Positions 33,769 through 42,020 of a stretch of 64,000 nt of DNA are shown piece after piece. Made by a program: the position numbers and the translations under genes. This stretch comes from Lentilitoribacter sp039986595 (GTDB lineage: Bacteria > Pseudomonadota > Alphaproteobacteria > Rhizobiales > Rhizobiaceae). The notes under the pieces are model-generated. The model was not told the DNA's origin. It searched no databases and was given only the letters and a program-made list of their open reading frames with translations. The stretch's first letter is position 1. Each line of letters starts with the position of its first letter. The DNA lies in contig JBDWQJ010000005.1 of NCBI GenBank assembly GCA_039986595.1, positions 372,001-436,000 on the forward strand, given 5' to 3'.

Positions 33769-34509
33769 ATGAACGTTAATCTTGAGGGAAAAATCGCGCT
33801 TGTCACCGGTGCGTCACGCGGCATTGGTTATGCAATGGCACTCGAGCTTGCAAAAGCTGGTGCTCATGTCATAGCTACAGCACGGACAGTTGGTGGTTTA
33901 GAAGAGCTCGATGATGAAATTCAAGCAGCTGGTGGCACAGCGACTTTAGTTCCTCTTGATCTTAATCAGATGGATGAAATCGACAAACTTGGCGCTGCAA
34001 TCCATGAACGTTGGGGCAAGCTTGATATCGTGGTCGCAAATGCAGGTATCTTGGGAGATATCACACCGCTCAGTCATATCGACGTTAAAAAATTCAATGA
34101 TGTTATGAACATCAATGTCACGGCAACTTGGCGTTTAATGCGTTCGACAGAGCGCCTGTTAAGGCAATCAGATGCAGCACGCGTTATCGTTATGTCATCT
34201 GGCGCACCACATTCATGTCGCCCATTTTGGGGACCATATGCAGCATCAAAAGCTGCTGTAGAAAGCTTATCACGTGTATGGGCTGCAGAGCTTGAAGATA
34301 CAAAAATCTGTGTGAATTGCGTTAACCCCGGCGCTACACGAACCCGCATGCGCGCTCAAGCCATGCCGGGTGAAAAGCCTGAAACACTGCCCACTGCACA
34401 AAGTGTTGCGGAAAAACTCATTCCATTGTGTTCTGAAGATACCAAAGAAACAGGCAAACTCTTTGATGTGCGCCAGAACAAGTTTCTGACTTTTCAAAAA
34501 CCTGAATAA
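33769..34509 (+). CDS. SDR-family oxidoreductase linked to purF
   Basis: Short-chain dehydrogenase of 246 residues with TGASRGIGYAMA at 14-25, VANAGILGDI near 92, a serine-rich MSSGAPH active-site strand and YAASKAAVES near 165. The ATARTVGGLEEL segment points to NADP preference. It follows purF by ten bases and should be cotranscribed. This SDR beside purF is recurrent in Rhizobiales, but its substrate is unknown; YciK-like reductases are its closest relatives that I recognise. Confidence 0.87.
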   Translation: MNVNLEGKIALVTGASRGIGYAMALELAKAGAHVIATARTVGGLEELDDEIQAAGGTATLVPLDLNQMDEIDKLGAAIHERWGKLDIVVANAGILGDITPLSHIDVKKFNDVMNINVTATWRLMRSTERLLRQSDAARVIVMSSGAPHSCRPFWGPYAASKAAVESLSRVWAAELEDTKICVNCVNPGATRTRMRAQAMPGEKPETLPTAQSVAEKLIPLCSEDTKETGKLFDVRQNKFLTFQKPE

Positions 34510-34623
34510 AATCTCACTTTTATAAATCCCTCTCACAACTTTCTGCGTAACAGAAATTAGTACACGCGTATCTTTTAAGCATATTCTTTTTCGATATATG
34601 TTTTCTAGATATTATTATTGCAA

Positions 34624-34648
34624 GACATATATCGAAATGATATATGTC
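34624..34648. promoter_or_regulatory. Perfect inverted repeat upstream of padR (candidate PadR operator)
   Basis: GACATATATC and GATATATGTC are perfect 10-bp arms around GAAAT, 31 bases before the padR start. A further half-site, CGATATATGTT, lies at 34592-34602. PadR repressors commonly bind such AT-rich dyads near their own promoter, so autoregulation of the efflux operon is likely. Confidence 0.7.
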
Positions 34649-34679
34649 CAAGTTAAATATCTATCCATCGGGGTTTTGT

Positions 34680-35228
34680 ATGAACATTAGAACACTATGT
34701 CTCGCTATTTTGAATTTTGGGCAAGCAACTGGCTACGAGATCAAAAAGATGTCGTCAGACACGCATTATGCCTATTTCGTTGATGCGAGCTTTGGTTCAA
34801 TTTATCCAGCACTAAGTAAGCTGGAGGTTGAAGGGTGCCTAACGTCTCATGAAGAACGTGAGCCTGGAAAACCTGCGCGCAAGGTTTATTCAATTACGGA
34901 TAAAGGACGTCTTGAGCTGGTATCTCACATGTCAGAAGCACCCAAAAAGGATATTTTCAAATCAGAATTCTTGTTGATCGCAATGTGTGCGGAAATGCTA
35001 GAGCGCAACACCGTGAAAAATGCGATTGATAATCGAATTTCTCAATTAGAAGAAGAATTAAAGTTTATCAAAGATTCCTGTGACGAGACACAACATGCAG
35101 GCACAAAGTGGATCGCCGACTACGGCTACGCTTGCCAAGAAAACAGTCTCAAATACCTGGTCGAAAATAGAGAAAAATTAGAATCACTTGCGCAAGTGTC
35201 CTCCCAAGCACTTGAGCCAGCACAATAA
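34680..35228 (+). CDS. PadR-family transcriptional regulator
   Basis: Repressor-type regulator of 182 residues. The N-terminal winged helix (about 1-80) shows SIYPALSKLEVEGCL as recognition helix region and the KPARKVYSITDKGRLEL wing. The C-terminal dimerisation coiled coil (about 110-175, RISQLEEELKFIKD) is of the Vir/PadR_C type. The start at 34680 is chosen because an earlier ATG at 34644 lies within the operator palindrome. It is the first gene of an operon with an RND adaptor (13-base gap) and pump, so it probably senses a pump substrate; the inducer is unknown. Confidence 0.88.
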   Translation: MNIRTLCLAILNFGQATGYEIKKMSSDTHYAYFVDASFGSIYPALSKLEVEGCLTSHEEREPGKPARKVYSITDKGRLELVSHMSEAPKKDIFKSEFLLIAMCAEMLERNTVKNAIDNRISQLEEELKFIKDSCDETQHAGTKWIADYGYACQENSLKYLVENREKLESLAQVSSQALEPAQ

Positions 35229-35241
35229 TATGGAGTAAATC

Positions 35242-36381
35242 ATGGCCTTCGGTTTAAAAGGTTCTCATATCGTCGCAATGCTCATCGCAGGCGGCGTCAT
35301 CGGATGGATGTTGCAAGGCGACATCATCGTTGGTGGTCAAGAAAATTCAGACAACGCAACCCCTCCTCCTGCTGAGCGTGCAAGTGCATCAACTGCTTTG
35401 CAACAGGTGCGTTATATCACAATCGCTCCGCAGGAACGTGAGCAATCTCTTTCATTGCGCGGTAGAACAGAAGCAAAAGCTGTGGTTCAAATTCGCTCTG
35501 AAACCAATGGCGTTGTTGAAAAACGCTATGTCAACAAAGGCGATGTGGTTAAGCAAGGCGATTTATTGTGCAGCTTAGAAGCTGGTGTTCGCCAATCGGC
35601 AATCCAACAGGCGCAAACATCACTTTCGCAAGCTGAAACAGATTTTAAAGCTAATGAAGAGCTTAAAAAGCAAGGTTATGCGACCAACTCCAGATTACTA
35701 GCTCTACAAACTGCCATGGACGCTGCCAAATCTCAGCTTGAACAAGCTGAGCGCGAAATGGAAAAGACTAAGATTGTCGCCAAAGCATCGGGCATTGTTC
35801 AAGATCCACTTGCTGAAGTTGGTAACCTGCTCAATTCCGGCGATGTTTGTGCAACTGTTGTTCAAAACAACCCTATGAACTTCATTGGTCAAGTTTCAGA
35901 GGCAAAAGTCAGCGCAATTGAAGTTGGTGACAATGCGATGGTTCGTCTCGTTTCAGGACAAGTGATAACGGGTGCGATCAAATTCATCTCCCCCACCGCA
36001 GATGCACAAACCCGTACGTTTAAAGTCGAGATCGAAATGCTTAACGATGACGGTGCCCTGCGCGACGGGATCACAGCTGACGCAGCGATCGCACTTAAAT
36101 CTGATCAAGCATATAGTGTTCAGTCCTCATGGCTCACTCTAAGCGATGAAGGCGATGTTGGTGTGCGTGTCATTAATGCAGACAGCATTGTTGAATTTGT
36201 ACCTGTTCAGATTTTGGCCCAAACGCCAGAAACCATGTGGGTTGGCGGATTAACGCCAGGGTTAAAAATCATCACACTCGGCCAAGAATACGTCACCGCA
36301 GGACAAGAAGTCATCGCAGTTGAACAAACAGCGCAGACTCAAACTGGGGCACTGCCTAGCGATCTGGAGAAAAACTCATGA
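35242..36381 (+). CDS. RND efflux periplasmic adaptor subunit
   Basis: Membrane fusion protein of 379 residues linking an inner-membrane pump to an outer-membrane channel. An N-terminal hydrophobic anchor (about 8-28) is followed by the lipoyl half-motifs (TEAKAVVQIRSETNGVVEKR), an alpha-helical hairpin (about 120-180, QQAQTSLSQAETDF), the second lipoyl half and beta-barrel (to about 290), then a membrane-proximal domain. The anchor lacks a lipobox cysteine. The stop overlaps the pump gene by four bases (ATGA). No outer-membrane channel gene is nearby, so a TolC-type protein encoded elsewhere is implied. Confidence 0.92.
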   Translation: MAFGLKGSHIVAMLIAGGVIGWMLQGDIIVGGQENSDNATPPPAERASASTALQQVRYITIAPQEREQSLSLRGRTEAKAVVQIRSETNGVVEKRYVNKGDVVKQGDLLCSLEAGVRQSAIQQAQTSLSQAETDFKANEELKKQGYATNSRLLALQTAMDAAKSQLEQAEREMEKTKIVAKASGIVQDPLAEVGNLLNSGDVCATVVQNNPMNFIGQVSEAKVSAIEVGDNAMVRLVSGQVITGAIKFISPTADAQTRTFKVEIEMLNDDGALRDGITADAAIALKSDQAYSVQSSWLTLSDEGDVGVRVINADSIVEFVPVQILAQTPETMWVGGLTPGLKIITLGQEYVTAGQEVIAVEQTAQTQTGALPSDLEKNS

Positions 36382-39300
36382 TTGGTGCACTTCAAGCCAT
36401 TATCTCAAGGCCTAAAACGGTTCTGACATTGATGATCGTCCTTGTTGTCGCAGGGATCGCGTCATACCTTAATGTTCCAAAAGAAGCGAACCCAGATATT
36501 GATGTACCGGTTTATTTCGTAACCGTTTCACAACAAGGTATCTCCCCGCGTGATGCTGAGCGTTTGCTAGTAAGACCGCTTGAAACACAATTGCGTGGTT
36601 TGGACGGACTTAAAGAGCTCACAGCCATAGCAAACGAAGGTGTAGCGGTTGCTGTGCTGGAATTTACCATCGATTCTGACAAAGATACCGTTTTGGCGGA
36701 TATCCGTGACAAGGTTGATAAAGCAAAAGCTGAGTTTCCCGCAGATGCCGATGAGCCAAATATTGCCGAAACAAACTTCGCGCTACAGCCAACCATTATC
36801 GTAACGCTTTCTGGGCAGGTTCCTGAGCGCACGCTTACGCGCCTCGCAACACGATTGTCGGATGAGGTTGAATCAATCTCAACTGTGCGAGAGGCTACGC
36901 TGAACGGTAATCGTGAAGAAGTTTTGGAAGTCATTTTGGACCTCTCCAAACTTGAATCTTACAACATCACACAGACAGAGCTTATCAATGCTGTTGCACT
37001 AAACAACCAATTGGTGCCTGCTGGCTTCATTGATGATGGGCAAGGCCGCTTCAATGTTAAAGTGCCGGGTCTATTGGAAAGTGCAGAAGATGTGTATTCC
37101 ATACCAATCAAGCAAAATGGCGAAGGTGTGGTCACCTTAGGTGATGTTGCACAAATTCTTCCAACTTATAAACAAGCCTCCAGCTTTACCCGTGTGAATG
37201 GTGAGCCTGCGATTTCAATATCTGTTGTTAAGCGTATTGGTACCAACATTATTGAAAACAACACAACCGTTCGCGAGGTAGTTGGTGAATTCACAAAGGA
37301 CTGGCCTGAAGGGGTTAAAGTTAACTTCCTGATTGACCAATCAAGCTTCATTTACGAAGTGCTTGGTTCCCTGCAATCATCGATTATGACTGCGATAGTA
37401 TTGGTTATGATCTGTGTGGTTTGGGCGCTTGGTATCCGATCTGGACTACTTGTGGGTCTTGCGATCCCAGGATCTTTCATGGTCGCGTTCTTGATCGTGA
37501 GCATGCTCGGTATGACTGTGAACATGATGGTTATGTTTGGAATGGTGATCACAGTGGGTATGCTGGTGGACGGCGCCATTGTGGTGACCGAGTATGCCGA
37601 CCGGAAAATCACCGAAGGCATGGAGCCTGCAGAAGCTTATAAGCGTTCAGCAAGACTAATGTTCTGGCCAGTTGTGTCATCAACAGCAACAACACTTGCA
37701 GCCTTCTTACCACTTCTTTTGTGGCCGGGTGTACCTGGTGAGTTTATGGGCTACTTGCCGCGCATGGTGATCATCGTGCTTGCAGCATCGCTGCTAACAG
37801 CACTGGTTTTCCTTCCGGTGACGGGTACTTTGTTCGCGCAAATTTCAGCAGTCATTGCAAGATTTGCAAAATACATCGTCTCAGTGTTGGTCATGGCAAT
37901 TGTCGCTGTTGGTCTTGTTGGTTCTCCGGCATTGGCAGAATTTGCTGATGCAGTGAAATATCCAATTGCCGCGGCTGCAGCAATCGGTGCTGGTCTTCTT
38001 GCAGCTTTCATCTTCTCATTCGTTTCCAAAAGAAAACGCAATGAAGAGAAAATTGATCAAAACGCGCAAATGCTATCTGCACAAGCAGAGTTAGACCTTA
38101 AGAAACTGACTGGTTTTACGGGTTTTTACGCACGCTTTTTGAACCTCTTCACCAGCAATATCTTTGGTAATATCGTGGTCATTGGCGCTGTTATCGCGAT
38201 GACGATATTCTCTTTCTCATATTTTGGTGCAAACAACCAAGGTGTTGAATTCTTTGTTGATGAAGAACCTGACGTGGCCATCGTTTTGGTATCCGCACGT
38301 GGTAACTTATCGGCAACTGAAATCAGAGATATCACTGCAGAGGTTGATAATCGTATCCTTGCCATCCCTGGCATTGATAATACCGTTATGTCCGCATATG
38401 CAGGTGCTGGTGGTACGAGCGATCCAATTGGTGGCGTGCAGGATAAGCCGGCTGACACCGTTGGCGAAATCACCATTGAACTTGCCGATTTCTGCTGTCG
38501 TCGTAAGGCCGTCGATATCTTTGACGACATCCGCACGCAGACGGCTGATATCGCAGGTATTCGTGTTGAAGTTAAAAAAATCGAAGGTGGTCCGCCAACT
38601 GGTAAGGATGTTCGTCTACAGGTGAAATCCACAAATTATGATGATATGGTGGGTGCAGTTGCAAAAATCCGTCGTTACTTCGATGGTCAAGAGTTGTTAT
38701 CTGAGCAAGAAGATGGACGCCCTCTTCCAGGTATTGAATGGCAACTTGATGTCGATCGTGTCCAAGCGGGTCGCTACCAAACATCTATTTCAGAAGTTGG
38801 TGCTATGGTTCAATTGGTCACCAATGGTGTAATGATTGGAAAATACCGTCCAGATAATTCTGAGGATGAAGTTGAAATCAGAGTTCGCTTGCCTGAAGGG
38901 CAAAGAACGCTTGATGAATTTGATCAAATCCGTCTGAATACTCAAAACGGTCAAATCCCGATTTCAAACTTTGTTACGCGTGAGCCAGTTGAAAAGGTAT
39001 CTTCAATTGTTCGCCGTGATGGTCTTTATGCAATGGATATTAAAGCCAGTGTAGCCAAAGGTGCTCAGTTCCAAGGTCGCGATGCAACACCAGATGATGC
39101 TGTTGGCGTTATTCAAGAATGGCTTGATACACAAGAATGGCCTTCAAACGTATTCTTGAAGTTCCGTGGTGCAGATGAAGAACAAAAAGAATCAGAGGCA
39201 TTCTTAGGTAATGCAGCCATAGGCGCTCTGTTCATGATGTTCATCATTCTTCTCACACAGTTCAACTCCTTCTATCAAACGCTAATCACGCTTTCGACAG

Positions 39301-39995
39301 TTATCTTGGCGGTTTCAGGCGTGTTGATCGGCATGGTGCTGACGGGCCAGAAATTCTCCATCATTATGACAGGCACGGGTGTGATCGCGCTTGCGGGGAT
39401 CGTTGTGAACAATGCCATTGTTTTGATCGATACCTATAATCGCATGCGAGAAGATGGAGTAACGGACATCCGCCAAGCTGTTATTAAAACGGCAGCACAG
39501 CGGTTGCGTCCGATCTTGCTCACCACAGGAACAACCATTCTTGGTCTTATTCCGATGGCGTTGCAGATCAACTTTAACTTCTTCACGCAGACAACTTCAG
39601 TTGGTGGCATTACATCAATCTGGTGGGTGCAGCTCTCAACAGCGATCATTTCAGGCTTGGCATATTCAACTGTGCTGACCTTGATCATGATCCCTACCCT
39701 GCTCGCTTTGCCCCACAATGCATCTCGTATTTTTGTTAGTCGCAAAAAGAAGAAGCAAGAGCTTGCAGAAAAGGCTTTCGCTAAAGAACAAGCACCTTCC
39801 GAGGAACAAACTGAGGTCAAGCCTGCAAAGGTAGAAACTGAAGTTGAACCAACGAAGGTTGAGCCAGAAAAAGCTGAACCTGAAGAAGTTGCAGCAGACG
39901 TAAAACCTAAAGTCAAAAGACCTCGCAAGAAGAAGGTTGCTGCAGAAGTTGCGAATGAGAATATCGATACCCCTCATTCAGAAGCAGCGGAATAA
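36378..39995 (+). CDS. RND efflux transporter permease with extra helices and C-terminal tail
   Basis: Inner-membrane proton-driven exporter, 1205 residues, larger than AcrB-type pumps (about 1040). The N-terminal half has TM1, a periplasmic porter domain (about 35-320) and TM2-6, with GMVITVGMLVDGAIVVTEYADR bearing the TM4 acidic residue. An additional pair of hydrophobic segments lies at about 495-552, between TM6 and the helix before TM7, suggesting 14 rather than 12 helices. A charged tail (about 1120-1205), rich in K, E, P and V with a basic RPRKKK patch, follows the last helix. The substrate is unknown. It ends the padR operon. Confidence 0.92.
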   Translation: MIGALQAIISRPKTVLTLMIVLVVAGIASYLNVPKEANPDIDVPVYFVTVSQQGISPRDAERLLVRPLETQLRGLDGLKELTAIANEGVAVAVLEFTIDSDKDTVLADIRDKVDKAKAEFPADADEPNIAETNFALQPTIIVTLSGQVPERTLTRLATRLSDEVESISTVREATLNGNREEVLEVILDLSKLESYNITQTELINAVALNNQLVPAGFIDDGQGRFNVKVPGLLESAEDVYSIPIKQNGEGVVTLGDVAQILPTYKQASSFTRVNGEPAISISVVKRIGTNIIENNTTVREVVGEFTKDWPEGVKVNFLIDQSSFIYEVLGSLQSSIMTAIVLVMICVVWALGIRSGLLVGLAIPGSFMVAFLIVSMLGMTVNMMVMFGMVITVGMLVDGAIVVTEYADRKITEGMEPAEAYKRSARLMFWPVVSSTATTLAAFLPLLLWPGVPGEFMGYLPRMVIIVLAASLLTALVFLPVTGTLFAQISAVIARFAKYIVSVLVMAIVAVGLVGSPALAEFADAVKYPIAAAAAIGAGLLAAFIFSFVSKRKRNEEKIDQNAQMLSAQAELDLKKLTGFTGFYARFLNLFTSNIFGNIVVIGAVIAMTIFSFSYFGANNQGVEFFVDEEPDVAIVLVSARGNLSATEIRDITAEVDNRILAIPGIDNTVMSAYAGAGGTSDPIGGVQDKPADTVGEITIELADFCCRRKAVDIFDDIRTQTADIAGIRVEVKKIEGGPPTGKDVRLQVKSTNYDDMVGAVAKIRRYFDGQELLSEQEDGRPLPGIEWQLDVDRVQAGRYQTSISEVGAMVQLVTNGVMIGKYRPDNSEDEVEIRVRLPEGQRTLDEFDQIRLNTQNGQIPISNFVTREPVEKVSSIVRRDGLYAMDIKASVAKGAQFQGRDATPDDAVGVIQEWLDTQEWPSNVFLKFRGADEEQKESEAFLGNAAIGALFMMFIILLTQFNSFYQTLITLSTVILAVSGVLIGMVLTGQKFSIIMTGTGVIALAGIVVNNAIVLIDTYNRMREDGVTDIRQAVIKTAAQRLRPILLTTGTTILGLIPMALQINFNFFTQTTSVGGITSIWWVQLSTAIISGLAYSTVLTLIMIPTLLALPHNASRIFVSRKKKKQELAEKAFAKEQAPSEEQTEVKPAKVETEVEPTKVEPEKAEPEEVAADVKPKVKRPRKKKVAAEVANENIDTPHSEAAE

Positions 39996-40060
39996 AGAAG
40001 TGAAAGCGTAACGCCTGAACCCCTTAGGTTTTACGAAAAAAGACCCGTCACTTCAAAAGA

Positions 40061-40087
40061 GGGCAATCTGGTTTTACCGGGTTGCCC
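40061..40087 (+). terminator. Hairpin terminating the RND efflux operon
   Basis: GGGCAATCTGG pairs with CCGGGTTGCCC (two G-U pairs) around five T-rich bases. The G-U pairs form only in plus-strand RNA, so it serves the efflux operon. No clear T tract follows, so Rho may assist. Confidence 0.6.
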
Positions 40088-40143
40088 TTACTGTTTGCCA
40101 TTAGCAAAATTGTATACTTATTTGCTTTGCATAGTTTGATTAA

Positions 40144-40202
40144 CGACTGCATGTCGTTTTTTCATTAAGCTGACGACTGCGCGTCGTTTCTCATTAAGCT
40201 AA
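40144..40202. repeat. Two-copy tandem repeat, each with an ACGAC-N5-GTCGT dyad
   Basis: Two near-identical units of 30 and 29 bases lie end to end, both ending in TTAAGCT plus two bases. Each contains ACGAC and GTCGT around five bases (TGCAT, then TGCGC). The 30-base period equals about three DNA turns, so paired protein sites are possible, but a chance duplication cannot be excluded. Confidence 0.65.
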
Positions 40203-40316
40203 GTGTAACGCCAGCTAAATCATCAAATTAGAGCAAACATTTGTGTCATCAATTTAGTGTGGCAGCAAATACTCTTCTAAGTAAGACTAGGCTTTGCAAA
40301 TAAGGCTCATAGAATC

Positions 40317-40349
40317 AAAAAAAGGCAACCCGACCTGACCAGATTGCCC
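40317..40349 (-). terminator. Rho-independent terminator of psd-pssA
   Basis: On the minus strand GGCAATCTGG pairs with CGGGTTGCC (G-U pairs allowed) and is followed by TTTTTTTGA, about 45 bases after the pssA stop. The stem is almost the same sequence as the facing plus-strand hairpin. Confidence 0.8.
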
Positions 40350-40392
40350 TTATTCTTTCGCTTACCGCAAATTCGTGACTTCTATAAAAAAT

Positions 40393-41220
40393 CTACTTCT
40401 TAGTTTTCTTATTCAACGAGATATTATCGTCAACCGGTGTTGAACGCGTACCATATCTTTTTGACCAAAGATAAGCCCCGATTGGGAGCGACACCAAATA
40501 ACAGATTGATGTAAATGCCATAGTTTGCCACGTGAATGATACAAGCAACCAAACATATAAAACAACGATAAGAATAAGCGGCAAGAACCAATCTCTTCTA
40601 ATCCCCTGTCCGATCTCTTTGCCAGAGATCACAGGAACGCGGCTTATAAGTAAGAACGCAATAACCATCGCGTATATGGTTGAAATGACAGCATATGATG
40701 TGCTTCCTTCAACACCCAAAAACCCAAGATAAACTGGCAACAAGACCAACAACGCACCCAGAGGCGCTGGCACACCCAAAAAGAACGCGTCTTCCCAAGA
40801 CTGTCGTTCTTGACGCTCTAGCATCACATTAAAACGCGCTAGTCGTAGAGCATTTGCGATCGCATATAAAAGTGCAGCAACCCAGCCAATAGACGGCGCC
40901 ATGTGAAGAATGTATGCATGCAAAACAAGTGCTGGCGCGACACCAAAGTTGATCACATCAGCGAGCGAGTCTAGCTGAGCACCAAAATTAGTTTGCGCTT
41001 TTAATAACCTCGCAACTCTGCCATCAATTCCATCAAGAAATGCTGCGATTAAAACCATAATAACCGCAAGCTCAAACTTACCTTCATAGGCAAGTCTGAT
41101 ACCTGTAAGTCCAGCACAAACCGCCAATACAGTGATAATATTTGGGATTAAAAGCCGGCGCGGTATCTCACGAAAACGCGGACCGCGATCTGAATCATCT
41201 GCCCCTGAATGATTTTCCAT
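40393..41220 (-). CDS. pssA: CDP-diacylglycerol--serine O-phosphatidyltransferase
   Basis: Integral-membrane enzyme making phosphatidylserine from CDP-diacylglycerol and serine, the first step to phosphatidylethanolamine. The CDP-alcohol phosphotransferase motif is visible as AFLDGIDGRVARLLKAQTNFG-type spacing with D-G-x2-A-R-x8-G-x3-D (GAQLDSLAD). About seven hydrophobic segments follow, with a basic C-terminus. I prefer the ATG at 41220, which has GGGG six bases upstream (275 residues); an ATG at 41232 overlaps the psd stop. It follows psd in a two-gene operon, so both steps of the pathway are coexpressed. Confidence 0.94.
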   Translation of the reverse strand: MENHSGADDSDRGPRFREIPRRLLIPNIITVLAVCAGLTGIRLAYEGKFELAVIMVLIAAFLDGIDGRVARLLKAQTNFGAQLDSLADVINFGVAPALVLHAYILHMAPSIGWVAALLYAIANALRLARFNVMLERQERQSWEDAFFLGVPAPLGALLVLLPVYLGFLGVEGSTSYAVISTIYAMVIAFLLISRVPVISGKEIGQGIRRDWFLPLILIVVLYVWLLVSFTWQTMAFTSICYLVSLPIGAYLWSKRYGTRSTPVDDNISLNKKTKK

Positions 41221-41231
41221 TTTGTTCCCCA

Positions 41232-41930
41232 TTAATCTCTGCGGCTAACAACTGGCCCCATATCGGACCCGAATTCTGCAAGCACAGTCTCACCAGCTAT
41301 AGCAGTTTGACCTAAAGTTACCAATGGGCGTGCATTTATCGGCAAAAATACATCTAACCGTGATCCAAAGCGTATCAGACCAAAACGTTCACCTACATCA
41401 AGATGGTCAGCAGATTTAGACCAACACACAATGCGGCGCGCAACAAGGCCAGCAATTTGAACAACACCAATATCACCGTGCTCAGTTTCAATAACCAATC
41501 CATTGCGTTCGTTATCAGTGCTGGCTTTGTCTAGCTCGGCATTTAAAAAATCACCTTTTTGGTAATTGATCAGCTTGATCTTACCTTCCATAGGCGCGCG
41601 ATTAACATGACAGTTAAACACGTTCATGAAAACTGAAATGCGCCACATTTCTTCATCGCCAAGATCAAGTTCAGATGGTGGCACCATCTTAACAATTGAA
41701 GACACCCGCCCATCAGCGGGACTAATGGTCCAGTTCTTTTCTAGCGGTGTTAGTCTTTCAGGGTCACGGAAAAAATATGCGCACCATGCGGTTAAGAGCA
41801 AACCAATCCAAAATAGTGGGTCAAATAACCAACCCAAGATGACAGATGCCACAAAGAATATTGCGATAAACTTGTAGCCTTCCGGGTGGATAGGAACAAT
41901 TGTGTTTCTAATGCTGCTTGCGATGCTCAT
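41232..41930 (-). CDS. psd: Phosphatidylserine decarboxylase proenzyme
   Basis: Decarboxylates phosphatidylserine to phosphatidylethanolamine at the inner membrane. The short 232-residue form typical of Rhizobiales starts at the ATG at 41930, which has AGGG six bases before it; a GTG nine codons earlier lacks a ribosome site. Two hydrophobic segments (about 20-55) anchor it. The self-cleavage site is the Gly-Ser in RFGSRLDVF near residue 190, which yields the pyruvoyl cofactor. It is upstream of pssA, with the TAA stop at the pssA 5' end. Confidence 0.94.
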   Translation of the reverse strand: MSIASSIRNTIVPIHPEGYKFIAIFFVASVILGWLFDPLFWIGLLLTAWCAYFFRDPERLTPLEKNWTISPADGRVSSIVKMVPPSELDLGDEEMWRISVFMNVFNCHVNRAPMEGKIKLINYQKGDFLNAELDKASTDNERNGLVIETEHGDIGVVQIAGLVARRIVCWSKSADHLDVGERFGLIRFGSRLDVFLPINARPLVTLGQTAIAGETVLAEFGSDMGPVVSRRD

Positions 41931-42020
41931 TTTAAGCCCTATTGATTGTTTTTTCACTTAGCTAACTGCTAAATGACATATATGCAATCTAGAACAACAT
42001 TTTGAGTGCAAGAACCCGAA

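Larger units (their letters stand above)
39996..40392. other. Convergent intergenic region between the RND operon and pssA
   Basis: A 397-base non-coding stretch. It contains a plus-strand hairpin (40061-40087), a tandem duplication with nested dyads (40144-40202) and a minus-strand terminator (40317-40349) whose sequence resembles the first hairpin in reverse orientation. No open frame or RNA gene was recognised. Confidence 0.7.

Noticed and set aside
37421..37642. Plus-strand frame of 73 codons inside the RND gene
   Set aside because: Out-of-frame shadow of a conserved membrane segment; composition is unlike a protein.
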